Assembly: GCF_022758235.1 (NCBI RefSeq)
Contig: NZ_JALEBG010000001.1
Coordinates: 1 to 64,000 of the forward strand
Direction of reading: 5' to 3'
Length of the DNA stretch: 64,000 nt
Source: Pontibacter liquoris
GTDB lineage: Bacteria; Bacteroidota; Bacteroidia; Cytophagales; Hymenobacteraceae
The notes below the pieces were generated by a model. It was not told the origin of the DNA and did no database searches. It was given only the letters and a program-made list of their open reading frames with translations. Positions 36,757-46,673 of the stretch are shown piece by piece. The position numbers were made by a program, and so were the translations under genes. The first letter of the stretch is position 1. Each line of letters opens with the position of its first letter.

Positions 36757-37995
36757 TTATTTGTGGATAAGCCAGGTAGCGGGGTTCAGGTTGTTGCTGT
36801 TTTTCCAGATCTGGAACTGCAGCGCCGTAGTGCCATCCGGGTCGGTGTACACCGTTCCGATCACATCTTTCAGCTTTATCGTTTGCCCGGGTGTTACGCT
36901 CACCGTCTTTAGCTTGGCATATACGGTAAAGTAATCGCCGTGCTGCACCATCACAATGTTGTTCATGCCCGGCACGCTAGCTACTGTCAGCACTTTGCCT
37001 TCAAAAATAGCGCGGGCAGTGGCCCCCTGGGTGGTCTGGATATCAATGCCCCGGTTCTCAACTACCACACCTTTTAACACAGGGTGGTTGTGGCGCCCGA
37101 ATGCCTGCGAGATAAAGCCCCGCTCTACCGGCCACGACAAATGCCCTTTGTTGCCGGCAAAAGAAGACGAGATAAGCGCCGTTTCAGGGGTTAGGGTTAC
37201 TTTACCGGCGCTGTTGCTGGAGGCGTTGCCTGCCGCGCGGGCGGCACGGGCAGCCCGCGCAATTTCTTCGCGCACGATATCGGCGATGAGGTTGTCCAGC
37301 TTTTTAACGGCCTGCTGGCGCGCTGCCACTTCCTGTTTCAAGCTTTGTTCCTGTTTGCTGAGGCGCGAGATCACGCTGTCCTGCTGCGATTTGAGACTTT
37401 GCAGGTTCTTGTTCTCGACCAATTGCTTGTTAAGGAGGCGTTCTTTCTGGTTTTTCTGAGACTCCAGCAGGTTAAGCTGCTCGGAGAGCACCGTCTGTAC
37501 TTTATTGATCTGGGCTACCTGTTTCTGGCGTGCTTCGGAGTATTGCTGCAGGTAGCGCAGGCGCATTACCAGCTGGTTAAAAGACTCGGAGGCGAACACG
37601 AACATGAGCTTGTTGTAGCTGTTGGCTGATTTGGAGGCAGCGTATACCATGGCGGCATACTCTTTCTTTAGCTGCTCCAGATCCGTTTGCAGCGCGCCTA
37701 TCATGCCCTCTTTTTCCTGCACATCCGACTGGATGTAATGGATTTCTTTGGAGATGTTGGTGATAACGCCTTTCTGGACCGTTATTTTCTCCTGGATGGC
37801 ATTCAGCTGGCCAATAGAAGCTTCCTTCTGCACCTTGGTTTGCTGCAGAATGCGGTTTGCTTCTTTAATACGGTTAAGGTTTTCCTTCTTCTCTTTCTGC
37901 AGTTGTGCTTTCGATTTCTGCTTCTGAGCCTGGGTGGCCAGCGGCAAAAGCAGCAGCAGTAAGAAAAAGGCTACACTGTAAAGGGCCTTCATCAA
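36757..37995 (-). CDS. EnvC-like murein hydrolase activator with degenerate LytM domain
   Basis: A 412-residue exported protein: signal peptide (cleaved near ATQAQ), a long coiled coil (about 20-250, rich in K, Q, E, L), an Ala-rich linker, and a C-terminal LytM/M23 domain (about 285-412). The zinc residues of active M23 peptidases are changed: where HxxxD is expected the sequence is NRGIDI, and the second motif reads HGDYFTVYAKL with Lys in place of the last His. This is the pattern of EnvC/NlpD-type regulators that switch on amidases rather than cut murein themselves. It is the last gene of the envelope cluster. Confidence 0.87.
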   Translation of the reverse strand: MMKALYSVAFFLLLLLLPLATQAQKQKSKAQLQKEKKENLNRIKEANRILQQTKVQKEASIGQLNAIQEKITVQKGVITNISKEIHYIQSDVQEKEGMIGALQTDLEQLKKEYAAMVYAASKSANSYNKLMFVFASESFNQLVMRLRYLQQYSEARQKQVAQINKVQTVLSEQLNLLESQKNQKERLLNKQLVENKNLQSLKSQQDSVISRLSKQEQSLKQEVAARQQAVKKLDNLIADIVREEIARAARAARAAGNASSNSAGKVTLTPETALISSSFAGNKGHLSWPVERGFISQAFGRHNHPVLKGVVVENRGIDIQTTQGATARAIFEGKVLTVASVPGMNNIVMVQHGDYFTVYAKLKTVSVTPGQTIKLKDVIGTVYTDPDGTTALQFQIWKNSNNLNPATWLIHK

Positions 37996-38068
37996 AACGT
38001 CTGGGTCTTCTTCTCTAAGTGTACAAATATGGGAAAACTATAAGTGAAGAACCAACGGCCTCCGGGAT

Positions 38069-38821
38069 TTAATTCATCCCGTGCCGTTTATAATCGCCCG
38101 GAATGCTAAAGGGAAAGGAAAGGGCCTCGTCTGTAACCGTTACTTTGGTGTGGTTGAGGGTATAAAAAGACGTTTCGCCCTGTTGCAGTACTTGCGCGGC
38201 CAGCCCATAAGCAAACGGCACGCTGCCCAGCTCCCGGAAGCTGTCATACTTCACGGTAATGGTGTTGCCGGTGTTGGTATCCTGCACGTTCAGTTGCTGA
38301 AGTTTGCTGTTCTGGCGGCCGATAAAGTAATCGAAAAGCAAGTTCTCGCGCATTTGCTGCACATGTTGCTGGTCCTGGGCAGTCATTACTTTCTCTGTGC
38401 CCTGGGGTTGGTAATTACCCAGCAGCAGCGCCTGCAATACCTCAAAGTTCATGTCTACCAGAAACCTGTTGCGCAGGTATGCATAGTCGGTCGCGATGTA
38501 TTCTTTTTTCAGGCGGTTCATCACAAAGACCGAGTCTTGGGTCAGCATCAGGCGGGCGGCCTCAATGCCCAGCCCCGGCTGCACCGACACCCAGATCACG
38601 CTGTCTTTTTTGATGCGCAGCGAAATGCCCGACGAGAGCTTCTCGTTCTTGTCGTCCAGGCTGATCTGGCTTTTGGCCGTCAGGTAATTAAAATCAAGGT
38701 TGCTGACGGTGACGTTTCCGACAGTTTCAGTGGTCGTGGCGGCCGTAGTGGGCACAGCTTCTTTCTTGCATCCTGCCAGCAACAGCACTGCCAGCAGGCA
38801 GCTCAAAAGGCGGTTACTCAT
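38069..38821 (-). CDS. DUF4292 family lipoprotein
   Basis: A 250-residue lipoprotein; the lipobox LLAGC puts the lipid on Cys18. The mature part resembles LolA/LolB-like half-barrels: alternating strands such as FNYLTAKSQISLDD, SSGISLRIKKDSVIWVSVQPGLGIEAARLMLTQ split by short turns, and VFVMNRLKKEYIATDY. DUF4292 is a Bacteroidota family of unknown function; a LolB-like role is inference. Its start overlaps the end of the TPR gene by 8 bp. Confidence 0.85.
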   Translation of the reverse strand: MSNRLLSCLLAVLLLAGCKKEAVPTTAATTTETVGNVTVSNLDFNYLTAKSQISLDDKNEKLSSGISLRIKKDSVIWVSVQPGLGIEAARLMLTQDSVFVMNRLKKEYIATDYAYLRNRFLVDMNFEVLQALLLGNYQPQGTEKVMTAQDQQHVQQMRENLLFDYFIGRQNSKLQQLNVQDTNTGNTITVKYDSFRELGSVPFAYGLAAQVLQQGETSFYTLNHTKVTVTDEALSFPFSIPGDYKRHGMN

Positions 38822-40574
38822 AGAGTTTCTTCTCTTTTATTTTTTTGTCGATATACGCCGAGGCTTCGCCCTTCAACTTGGCTTTCTGCCATTGGCTCAC
38901 AGCCTCCTCTTTCATGCCCAGCTTGTAGAGCACGTCCCCGTAATGTTCTACCATGGTAGCTTCGGGCGAGATAGCAACGGCCTGCTCCAGGTATTTACGC
39001 GCCTCGGTGTAGTTGCCCATTTTGTAGAGCACCCAGGCATAGGTGTCCAGGTAGGTAGGGTTATTGGGGAATTTGGTGATGAGGCGCTCTGCCATGGTTT
39101 TGGCCTTGGGAAGGTTCTCGTTGCGCAGCGACAGGAAATAGCTATAGTTGTTGAGTACATGCTCGTTGTCGGCATCCTGCGCTAGCACGGCTTCGTAGGC
39201 TTCGTCCGATTTGGGGTAGTTTTTCAGGGAGTTATAACTGTCGCCCAGCTGCATGTTAAACTGCATCACCAGCTCGGCCTCGCCGTTCGACAGCGTTTTG
39301 CCCCGCTCCAGCGCTTTTACAGCCCGGTCATAGTGCTTTTCAATCAGCTGGCCGGTACCGTTATAGAACCAGAAAACGGCTTGGTTCGGGAACAGCTCCA
39401 GGGCCTGCTCCGAATGCGCTACCAGCGAATCGGACTGCCCCAGCTCCGCATCCAGCAGCACGATCTGCTGCCATATTTTAAAGTGGGAGTTGTCGCGCTT
39501 TACCGCCTGCAGGTAATTGTTGCGGGCCACTTCTTTTTTGCCCACAATGGTTTGCAGGTCGCCGGCCACCGCGTAGGCTTTTGCTTCCTCAGGGTGTGTT
39601 TGTATCGTCAGGTCGGCTAACTGCAGCGAAATGTCTTCCAGATCCGGGTTGGGCAGCTGCCGGATAAAGTCCACCAGAATGCGCACTTTGGTATCGATGT
39701 CGAGCTCGGGGCTGGCAAAAGCGATCTTTACCTGTTTTGCCGACTCCGGCAGGTTGCCTTTTTGCCGGCTCAGGTCCGAGAGCATCAGGTGCGCAAAGGG
39801 GTTATTGGGTTCCAGGCGCAGGGCCTTGTTGATGGTTTCAATTGCCTGGTCAGGGCGTTGGGTGGCATTGTAGAGTTCGGCCTGTGCCAGGAAATAACGC
39901 ACTTCGGTCGGGTTGGCTGCCAGCAGTTTTTCGCCTTCGGCAATGGCTTTGTCCGTGTTCTTCTGGCGCAGGTATATCTGCTGGCGGCTTACCAGCAGCT
40001 GCTCCAGCGGCCCGAATTGCTTTTCGATGCGCTCATATGTTTTCAGGGCATCGTCGTAGCGGGACTGCGATAAGTACAGGTCGGCCAGGTTAAAGAGGTA
40101 TTCTTCCGAGTTAGGGACATTCTTGAGCAGGTCGTTGTAGGCCTGCGCCGCTTCGGTGTATTGTTTTTGCTCAGTCTGCGCCTGGGCCAGCAGCAGGTAA
40201 TAATAGGCGTTCTTCTTATCCTGCGCGATGGCGGCCTGAGCAAAAGGTACGGCCGCTTTGGCATCTTTCAACATCAGGTAGGTTTCCCCGATCTTGTAGT
40301 TAAGGGCCGCGTTGTGGGGTGTTATGGTATAGGCTTTCTGAAAAAGCTGGAGGGCTTGTTGGTAGTCCTCCAGCATATAATATTTCAGGCCGTCCAGAAA
40401 CAGGGCCTCGCTTATCTGCTTGTCGTGCTCCGAAGGCGCAGGGGCCGGGGGCACTAGAACGGCAGCTTCCCGGGCCGCTTTGGCTTTCTTTCTGGAAGTC
40501 TGCGCCACGCCGGGACCCGCCGCCACTATAGCCAGGCAGCAGGATGCGAGAACAATGTTTCTGAATCTGGTCAT
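38814..40574 (-). CDS. Secreted tetratricopeptide-repeat protein
   Basis: A 586-residue protein with a signal peptide (cleaved near GPGVAQT), a basic linker (RKKAKAAREA) and then about a dozen TPR units nearly to the end (for example ALFLDGLKYYMLEDYQQALQ, AALNYKIGETYLMLKDAKAA, AEVRYFLAQAELYNATQRP-like units, and the last PEATMVEHYGDVLYKLGMK). TPR arrays bind other proteins; this one probably acts in the periplasm as a scaffold. It lies 6 bp after the nucleotidyltransferase and overlaps the DUF4292 gene. Confidence 0.88.
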   Translation of the reverse strand: MTRFRNIVLASCCLAIVAAGPGVAQTSRKKAKAAREAAVLVPPAPAPSEHDKQISEALFLDGLKYYMLEDYQQALQLFQKAYTITPHNAALNYKIGETYLMLKDAKAAVPFAQAAIAQDKKNAYYYLLLAQAQTEQKQYTEAAQAYNDLLKNVPNSEEYLFNLADLYLSQSRYDDALKTYERIEKQFGPLEQLLVSRQQIYLRQKNTDKAIAEGEKLLAANPTEVRYFLAQAELYNATQRPDQAIETINKALRLEPNNPFAHLMLSDLSRQKGNLPESAKQVKIAFASPELDIDTKVRILVDFIRQLPNPDLEDISLQLADLTIQTHPEEAKAYAVAGDLQTIVGKKEVARNNYLQAVKRDNSHFKIWQQIVLLDAELGQSDSLVAHSEQALELFPNQAVFWFYNGTGQLIEKHYDRAVKALERGKTLSNGEAELVMQFNMQLGDSYNSLKNYPKSDEAYEAVLAQDADNEHVLNNYSYFLSLRNENLPKAKTMAERLITKFPNNPTYLDTYAWVLYKMGNYTEARKYLEQAVAISPEATMVEHYGDVLYKLGMKEEAVSQWQKAKLKGEASAYIDKKIKEKKLYE

Positions 40575-40580
40575 GTCATC

Positions 40581-41588
40581 TTAGTCAATAAAGGTATTGT
40601 AGTCGCCCAGGCTCAGATCAGAAGGGCGGCCTTCGAACACAACAAAATTGCCCAGCATTGAGTTTGTTACGTTGCTGTTTTTTACGGTGGTGTTTTCCTG
40701 GATAATCGAATTGCTTACCACCGAGTTTTCGATCGTGGTGTTGTCGCCGATCGAAACGTGCGGGCCTACCACTGCATTGCTGATGCGGGCATTCTCTCCG
40801 ATAAATACAGGCGGTACGATCACGGCATTCTCCAGTCGGGCAGAGGCTGCTACCAGGCCTTCCTCATCCTTTATATACTCTAAATAGCGCTGATTAGTAT
40901 ACACGGTTGCGTTTTTATTTCCGCAGTCGAGCCACTCGGTAATAACGGCCGGAATAAAGGTAGTGCCTTTGTTTTTCATGTTCTCCAGCGCGTTGGTCAG
41001 CTGGAACTCGCCTTTGTCCTTGATGTCGTTGTCGAGCAGGTACTGCAGCTCGCGGCGCAGGTACTCGCCGTCGCGGAAATAGTAGATGCCGATAATGGCC
41101 AGGTCCGATACAAACTCTACGGGCTTCTCCACAAAATCCGTGATCTCGTTCTGCTCGTTTAATTTGATCACGCCAAAGGGACGCGGGTCTTCCACGCGCT
41201 GCACCCAGATGGTGCCGTCGGCGTTGGTGTCGAGGTGGAAGTCGGCTTTAAAGAGCGTGTCGGCAAAAGCCACCACTACTTTGCCTGTCAGCGACTCCTG
41301 GGCGCAAAGGATGGCGTGCGCCGTGCCCAGTGCTTCTTCCTGGTAAAAAATGCTGCCCTTGGCGCCTACCGACTCGGCAATGCTTTTTAGGTCCTGCTCC
41401 ACCTGCTCGCCAAAATGGCCGATGATGAAGGCCACTTCCTCAATAGGCTCCTGGCATACTTTGGCAATGTCTTCTACCAGGCGCTGCACAATGGGCTTGC
41501 CGGCAATCGGGATAAGGGGCTTGGGAACAGTTAATGTGTGGGGGCGCATGCGCTTGCCCATTCCTGCCATCGGTACGATAATCCTCAT
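40581..41588 (-). CDS. Sugar-phosphate nucleotidyltransferase (RmlA/GlmU-like)
   Basis: A 335-residue enzyme. The N-terminal nucleotide-binding loop is VPMAGMGKRMRPHTLTVPKP, with the catalytic Arg and Lys. The domain runs to about residue 235 and includes FADTLFKAD, a sugar-site Asp. The C-terminus (about 250-320) is a left-handed beta helix of hexapeptide repeats (VFIGENARISNAVVGPHV, SIGDNTTIENSVV). The class activates sugar 1-phosphates as dTDP-, UDP- or GDP-sugars; the actual sugar is unknown. I set the start at 41588 (MRIIVPMAG); the frame is open to 41735 but without family likeness. The 202-bp gap before it suggests its own promoter. Confidence 0.88.
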   Translation of the reverse strand: MRIIVPMAGMGKRMRPHTLTVPKPLIPIAGKPIVQRLVEDIAKVCQEPIEEVAFIIGHFGEQVEQDLKSIAESVGAKGSIFYQEEALGTAHAILCAQESLTGKVVVAFADTLFKADFHLDTNADGTIWVQRVEDPRPFGVIKLNEQNEITDFVEKPVEFVSDLAIIGIYYFRDGEYLRRELQYLLDNDIKDKGEFQLTNALENMKNKGTTFIPAVITEWLDCGNKNATVYTNQRYLEYIKDEEGLVAASARLENAVIVPPVFIGENARISNAVVGPHVSIGDNTTIENSVVSNSIIQENTTVKNSNVTNSMLGNFVVFEGRPSDLSLGDYNTFID

Positions 41589-41790
41589 AGCTGTTGATTT
41601 GGTTTTTAAGTGTGAACCTGCCGGTTGCTGTGGCAGCGGACAGGTATAAATAAATAGTATATCAGGTATAATTACGTGCTGGCAACGCCGCGATGCCGGG
41701 CATGCGCAGGGTGGTGGCCAGCTACCTTTATACACAAAGGCCGTTGGGGCTTACGGGATAAACGCCCAAAGGATAGGTAAAGTTGAATAT

Positions 41791-42240
41791 TTATTTAATG
41801 CCGGTGCTGCCATAGCCGCCTGCGCCCCGCTCGGTATTTGATAGTTCTTCGGTTTGCTGCCATACTACCCGGCTATACTTAGCTACCACCATCTGGGCAA
41901 TGCGCTCTCCGTCTTCCACCACAAAGCCCTGGTCCGATAAGTTAACGAGCAGCACTTTTATCTCGCCGCGGTAATCGGCATCAATCGTGCCGGGGCTGTT
42001 TACGATCGAAATACCATGTTTGAAAGCAAGGCCGCTTCTGGGGCGGATCTGGGCTTCGTAGCCTGCAGGCAGTTCGATAAACAGACCGGTTGCAATGAGG
42101 GCGCGCTGCAAGGGTTTTAACGTGACAGGGGCATCCAGGTTAGCACGCAGGTCCATGCCGGCAGCGTGCAAGGTTTGGTACGAAGGCAGCTCATGTTTGG
42201 ATCGGTTGATTACAGCAACGGGTAGAGCGGAGTTGGTCAT
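41791..42240 (-). CDS. dut: dUTP diphosphatase
   Basis: A 149-residue trimeric dUTPase that turns dUTP into dUMP and pyrophosphate, keeping uracil out of DNA. The five motifs are present in order: [40 protein letters not shown], and the C-terminal [11 protein letters not shown] arm. Full length. It lies 14 bp after the flippase gene. Confidence 0.96.
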   Translation of the reverse strand: MTNSALPVAVINRSKHELPSYQTLHAAGMDLRANLDAPVTLKPLQRALIATGLFIELPAGYEAQIRPRSGLAFKHGISIVNSPGTIDADYRGEIKVLLVNLSDQGFVVEDGERIAQMVVAKYSRVVWQQTEELSNTERGAGGYGSTGIK

Positions 42241-42254
42241 GGGTGAAGGATAGA

Positions 42255-43748
42255 TTAGAAGTGAAGGAAACGGGGCCGCTCACGCAGCCATACTACGGCC
42301 AGAAAGCCCAGGCTCAGGGCCATGTGAAAAGCATGGCGCAGCCAGAAATCGGCGATGGGCACATTCAGCGCCAGCCAGGCCATTGCTACGGCAAACAGAA
42401 TGTAGCCGCAGATGGTTTTGACCGGGTAAGGTATGGGATAGTGTTTGTTGCCCAGCACGTAACTTACTAGCGCCATGCTGAAATAGCAGATAAAGGTGGC
42501 AATGGCAGAGCCCATATACCCCAGCACCGGTATGAGCAGCAGGTTGAAAATAATGGTAACGGCAGCGCCGCCAAAGCTGATGTAGGTGCCATATTTTGTC
42601 TTATCCGTTAGCTTAAACCAGATGGACAGGTTATAGTATACGCCCAAAAACAGGTTAGCCAGCAACAGCACCGGCACAACCATAATGCCCTCGCGGTAAG
42701 CGGCACTGCGCAGCAAAAGGGCAAAATCCTCCAGGTTGGCCGTAATGAACAGGAAAATAAAGGCACACGCAATCACAAACCACTTCATCACAAAGGCAAA
42801 GGTTTTGGGCGAGTCCCGGTCTTCGGCCTGCGAAAAGAAGAAAGGCTCGGCCGCGTAACGGAAGGCCTGAATCGTGAGCGACATAAAGATGGAGAGCTTG
42901 TAGCAGGCGCTGTATACCCCAATTGCTGCCAGGTTGCTCATGTTCGGGTAAAAACTTTCAGGGAGCCAGCTTTCAAGCAAGATGCGGTCTATGAGCTCAT
43001 TTACCATGCCAGCCAGGCCCATGAACAGGAGGGGATAAGCATATCCCCACATCGGCTGTAGCACCTCTCTACTCAGGTTAAATTTAAAGTTGCGCAACTC
43101 ACGCCACAGCATTGGTATAAGAAGGGCGTTTGCAACTAGGTTAATTAGGAAAATATAGCCGATGCCAAAGTCAGGATTGTAGATACCTGTTATAATTGGG
43201 CGTAGTTCATGCAGGTATTTGCCTTGATAAATATCTCGGCAAAAAATGAGGAAGAAAACATTGCCTCCTACATTAAGTGCAATGTTTATGATCTTTATAG
43301 AGGCAAATTTAATGGCTTTATTTTCTAGGCGAAGCTTTGCGAAGGGAATAGCTACTACAGCATCTATGGCTAATAGTATGGCCAGCCATATTATATACAT
43401 CTGCCTAGCCGGCTCTCCGATATGGTCAGCAATTGGACCTGAAGCAAGTATAATTGCACCTGATAAAAGCACGCTGCTGCTCAGGATCAAGCTTAAAGTT
43501 TGATTGTAGAGCTGTTGCTTGTTTTCGCCTGCCTTACTGGCAAACCGGAAATAGGCTGTCTCCATGCCGTAGGTATACAGCACGTTAAAGAAGCCCATAA
43601 AAGCATACAGATAAGACACCACTCCGTACTCTTCCCGAAGGAATACGGCGGTGTAGAGGGGAACGAGCAGGTAATTAAGGGCTCTGCCAACAATACTGCT
43701 TAGCCCATAGGCAGCCGTTTGCCCAACCAGTTTCTTGGCTATACTCAT
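42255..43748 (-). CDS. Polysaccharide flippase (Wzx/MurJ-like, MATE superfamily)
   Basis: A 497-residue inner-membrane protein with about 12-14 hydrophobic helices, starting [32 protein letters not shown], the usual opening of O-antigen/capsule flippases. It probably moves lipid-linked sugar units across the inner membrane. Part of the gene (about 43080-43500) is visibly more AT-rich than its flanks, as surface-polysaccharide genes often are. It sits between an enoyl-CoA hydratase gene and dut, near the sugar nucleotidyltransferase. Confidence 0.87.
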   Translation of the reverse strand: MSIAKKLVGQTAAYGLSSIVGRALNYLLVPLYTAVFLREEYGVVSYLYAFMGFFNVLYTYGMETAYFRFASKAGENKQQLYNQTLSLILSSSVLLSGAIILASGPIADHIGEPARQMYIIWLAILLAIDAVVAIPFAKLRLENKAIKFASIKIINIALNVGGNVFFLIFCRDIYQGKYLHELRPIITGIYNPDFGIGYIFLINLVANALLIPMLWRELRNFKFNLSREVLQPMWGYAYPLLFMGLAGMVNELIDRILLESWLPESFYPNMSNLAAIGVYSACYKLSIFMSLTIQAFRYAAEPFFFSQAEDRDSPKTFAFVMKWFVIACAFIFLFITANLEDFALLLRSAAYREGIMVVPVLLLANLFLGVYYNLSIWFKLTDKTKYGTYISFGGAAVTIIFNLLLIPVLGYMGSAIATFICYFSMALVSYVLGNKHYPIPYPVKTICGYILFAVAMAWLALNVPIADFWLRHAFHMALSLGFLAVVWLRERPRFLHF

Positions 43749-43784
43749 AGGGTGCGTCTCAGGGTCGGGGAATGCAAAATAAGG

Positions 43785-44567
43785 TTATAGGCCTTTAAAG
43801 ACAGCCCGGCGCTTTTCCAGAAAGGCATTGGTGCCTTCCACAAAATCTTCGGAAGTGCAGCAGCGGGCAAACGAGTTCGCCTCGGTCTGGAAGCCGTTTT
43901 CGTCTTTGTCATACACGGCGTTTACGCACTCGATCACCAGACCAATAGCAAGCGGCGCCTTGCCCATGATCTTTTCGAGCAGCTCCTGGCATTTGGCCAT
44001 CAGCTGCTCCTGGGGCACCACGTAATTAACCAGTCCAAGTTGGCGGGCTTCTTCGGCGGACACCATGTCGGCGGTCATCAGCAGTTCCATGGCCTTGCTT
44101 TTGCCAATCAGCTGCGTCAGGCGCTGGGTGCCACCATAACCCGGGATCAATCCTAAATTTACTTCGGGCTGGCCGAAACGGGCGTTTTCGCTGGCAACAC
44201 GGATGTGGCAGGCCATGGCCAGCTCGCAACCGCCGCCCAGGGCAAAGCCGTTTACAGCCGCAACAATGGGCTTGTTACAGCGCTCGATCATGCTGAACAC
44301 TTCCTGGCCCCGCTCGGCAAAGCTGCGGGCATTTACTTCGCTCAGTTCGGCTATCTCCGAGATGTCGGCACCGGCTACAAAGGCCTTCTGGCCGGCGCCT
44401 GTAAACACAGCCCCTTTCACGTTTACATCGTCGTATACTTGCTGCACGGCATTTTTAATTTCCCTGATAGTATCTATATTAAGGGCATTAAGCTTATCCG
44501 CTCTGTTGATAGTGATAGTTAAAATGCCGTTGTTCAGGTCAAGCAGCAGGTTTTCGTATGGAGCCAT
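43785..44567 (-). CDS. Enoyl-CoA hydratase/isomerase family protein
   Basis: A 260-residue crotonase. Both catalytic glutamates of enoyl-CoA hydratase are present with the classical spacing of 20: Glu115 in GGGCELAMACH and Glu135 in FGQPEVNLGLIPGYGGTQR. The oxyanion-hole segment AFVAGADISEIAEL is intact. It should hydrate trans-2-enoyl-CoA in fatty-acid or crotonyl-CoA metabolism. It is first in the minus-strand run, 36 bp before the flippase. Between it and the divergent DUF3078 gene lie 330 bp (44568-44897) in which I find no gene, only two TATACTT copies. Confidence 0.92.
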   Translation of the reverse strand: MAPYENLLLDLNNGILTITINRADKLNALNIDTIREIKNAVQQVYDDVNVKGAVFTGAGQKAFVAGADISEIAELSEVNARSFAERGQEVFSMIERCNKPIVAAVNGFALGGGCELAMACHIRVASENARFGQPEVNLGLIPGYGGTQRLTQLIGKSKAMELLMTADMVSAEEARQLGLVNYVVPQEQLMAKCQELLEKIMGKAPLAIGLVIECVNAVYDKDENGFQTEANSFARCCTSEDFVEGTNAFLEKRRAVFKGL

Positions 44568-44897
44568 AGGTTGAGTTGCAACGCAGGTTAAAATCTGTTT
44601 TTCAGGCGCAAAGATAATGATTTTGTTAACTCCTGATACAGCTAATTGGCAGCAGGGCCGTAGCAGGGGGTGAGCAGGTAACAGGCAAAGGTGGCGCCCA
44701 ACGGTTAATTATACTTTTACGTAAGCTGCTGTTTTAGCTTCCCCGCTACCGGCTTTTTGCAGTAATTCCAGGCGCCTTTTACTTGCAGCCTATTGCGGAT
44801 GGAGCGAACTGTAAGCGAAAGGGAAATGCTGCCGCCACCGAAAATTGTTTACACAACACCTCGATACTTTAACTACTTTAACACCCTATACTTTTAC

Positions 44898-45863
44898 ATG
44901 AATAGCGTTTTACGAACGATCGTTTTTGTTTTTATCTTTTTATTTGGAAGCACCGCCAGGAGCTGGGCGCAGATCACCGTACCGGCCGACACCCTCCAAG
45001 CTGACACTGTGAATATTTGGGATTTCGGAGGCGTGGGCACCCTTAACTTTAGCCAGGTAAGTTTGAGCAACTGGGCAGCAGGCGGGCAGAACGCGTTATC
45101 GGTATTGGGCATTGCCAACCTGTATGCCAACTATAAGCAGGGCAAAAATACCTGGAACAACGCACTGGATATCACCTACGGCACGGTAAAGCTGCAGAAC
45201 CAGCAGGTGCGCAAAAGCGATGATAAGATGGAGCTCAATCTCAAGTATGGCCATAATGCCTCGGAGCGCTGGTACTATACGGTGCAGATGAATCTTAAAA
45301 CACAACTTACGCCCACCTCCACCGTAACCCGCGATACGCTGATCTCCGACTTTTTGTCGCCGGCTTTTGTGCTGGCCTCCTTGGGGATGGACTACAAGCC
45401 CAACGACAAGCTTTCCGTATTTATTTCGCCGGTAACGGGCAAGTTTACGTTTGTTAAAAGCCAAGTGCTGGCCGATAAAGGCGCTTTTGGCGTGCAGGGA
45501 GCCCGTCAGGATATGTTGGGAGACCCTGTGCCCGGCACCGGCAAGCACCTGCGTAAAGAGTTTGGCGGCTACGTGAATGTGCGCTACAAAGAAGAGATTG
45601 TACAGAACGTGACCCTGCAGTCGAAGCTGGACCTGTTTACCAATTACCTCAACGACCTCAAAAACGTGGATGTGAACTGGGAGAATATGGTCAACTTCAA
45701 GGTAAATAAATTTATTGCCGCCAGCTTGTTTGTGCACCTCATCTACGACGATGATGTGAACGTAGCCGTTGACCGGAACAAGGACGGGCAGGCGGACGGC
45801 AGCGGTCCGCGCCTGCAACTGAAAGAAACGCTGGGTATCGGGCTATCCTACAAATTTGAATAG
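44898..45863 (+). CDS. DUF3078 family outer-membrane protein
   Basis: A 321-residue protein with a signal peptide (cleaved near RSWAQI). The mature N-terminus has the family pattern NIWDFGGVGTLNFSQVSLSNWAAGG, followed by beta strands with alternating hydrophobic residues and the aromatic end GIGLSYKFE, so it is very likely a small barrel. DUF3078 is common in Bacteroidota and has no known function. The start at 44898 is chosen because the signal peptide begins there; the frame is open to 44793. Confidence 0.85.
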   Translation: MNSVLRTIVFVFIFLFGSTARSWAQITVPADTLQADTVNIWDFGGVGTLNFSQVSLSNWAAGGQNALSVLGIANLYANYKQGKNTWNNALDITYGTVKLQNQQVRKSDDKMELNLKYGHNASERWYYTVQMNLKTQLTPTSTVTRDTLISDFLSPAFVLASLGMDYKPNDKLSVFISPVTGKFTFVKSQVLADKGAFGVQGARQDMLGDPVPGTGKHLRKEFGGYVNVRYKEEIVQNVTLQSKLDLFTNYLNDLKNVDVNWENMVNFKVNKFIAASLFVHLIYDDDVNVAVDRNKDGQADGSGPRLQLKETLGIGLSYKFE

Positions 45864-45955
45864 CCGAACTTTTATTGTATATAGTCTTGTTAAAAACGAT
45901 GTAAGTATAATTTAGGCGCTGCTTTGCGTTATATAGTTGTTGTAATCTGCTAGAT

Positions 45956-46303
45956 ATGAAGAAATTCCTGTTTTCGATGCTCGTGTTGGGAGGCATCCTG
46001 GCTTTTTCCGATGCCCGTGCCCAGACCCAGGGCAGTACTTCCGCGTCATCGTCTTCTAAGGACGAGTATTGGGGAACCTCCCGTACCGAAGAGAAGGGCG
46101 CCACGACGGATGCCGTGGGCAAGCGCTCCGCAGGATTGGATGAACGCTGGAATGCCTATGAAACGGGCAAACAAAGCCGGTTTACCAAAGAGCGGATCAA
46201 GCATAGTGCCAAAATGAAGGCTATCCTGAAACAGGAAAAAGAGATGCAGCGCAAGCACAAGCGGGATAAGAAAATGCTGAAGCGCAACCGGGCAAGACAC
46301 TAA
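45956..46303 (+). CDS. Small secreted basic protein of unknown function
   Basis: I do not recognise this 115-residue protein. It has a clear signal peptide (MKKFLFSMLVLGGILAF, cleaved near ARAQT), a Ser-rich stretch, then a strongly basic helical tail in which KHKRDKKMLKRNRARH ends the chain. The mature protein would carry a high positive charge, which suggests binding to LPS, nucleic acid or another acidic partner. It stands alone between DUF3078 and a 26-bp perfect inverted repeat. Confidence 0.7.
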   Translation: MKKFLFSMLVLGGILAFSDARAQTQGSTSASSSSKDEYWGTSRTEEKGATTDAVGKRSAGLDERWNAYETGKQSRFTKERIKHSAKMKAILKQEKEMQRKHKRDKKMLKRNRARH

Positions 46304-46313
46304 TCCGGAGCAC

Positions 46314-46380
46314 CCTTTAAACAAATATAAGCAAACAGGCTGTTGTACAAACACCCTGTTTGCTTATATTTGTTTAAAGG
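46314..46380. repeat. Perfect 26-bp inverted repeat
   Basis: The arms 46314-46339 and 46355-46380 are perfect reverse complements around a 15-nt loop that itself contains TTGTACAA. It starts 10 bp past the stop of the small basic protein gene. It may end that transcript, but no T run follows the arm and the stem is unusually long and AT-rich. From 46381 to the phytochrome start at 46674 I see no gene, only a TATACTTTATAC sequence near 46630. Confidence 0.85.
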
Positions 46381-46673
46381 AACAGGGCCGCTGTTCCTTG
46401 CCCTGCCGCAAGTATGGGCACATTTTGTCCTGGAATTACACCGCCTGCCCCGCCTTTGCTGTGTCGTGCTCTCCGCAACCGAACGCCATACAGCCACCTG
46501 TGCGCGTGTAAACAGGCAACTTATAGGTTGAAATAAAGTATCAGAACAAGCCGATAAGAAACAAAAAGGCACCGTAAAGGGCCTGTGTGGATGCCTCCGG
46601 AAATGTTAGTTTTTTCAGTCTGGCCAATTTTATACTTTATACTACCACCTATTTAAACAACTCCGATCACCCT

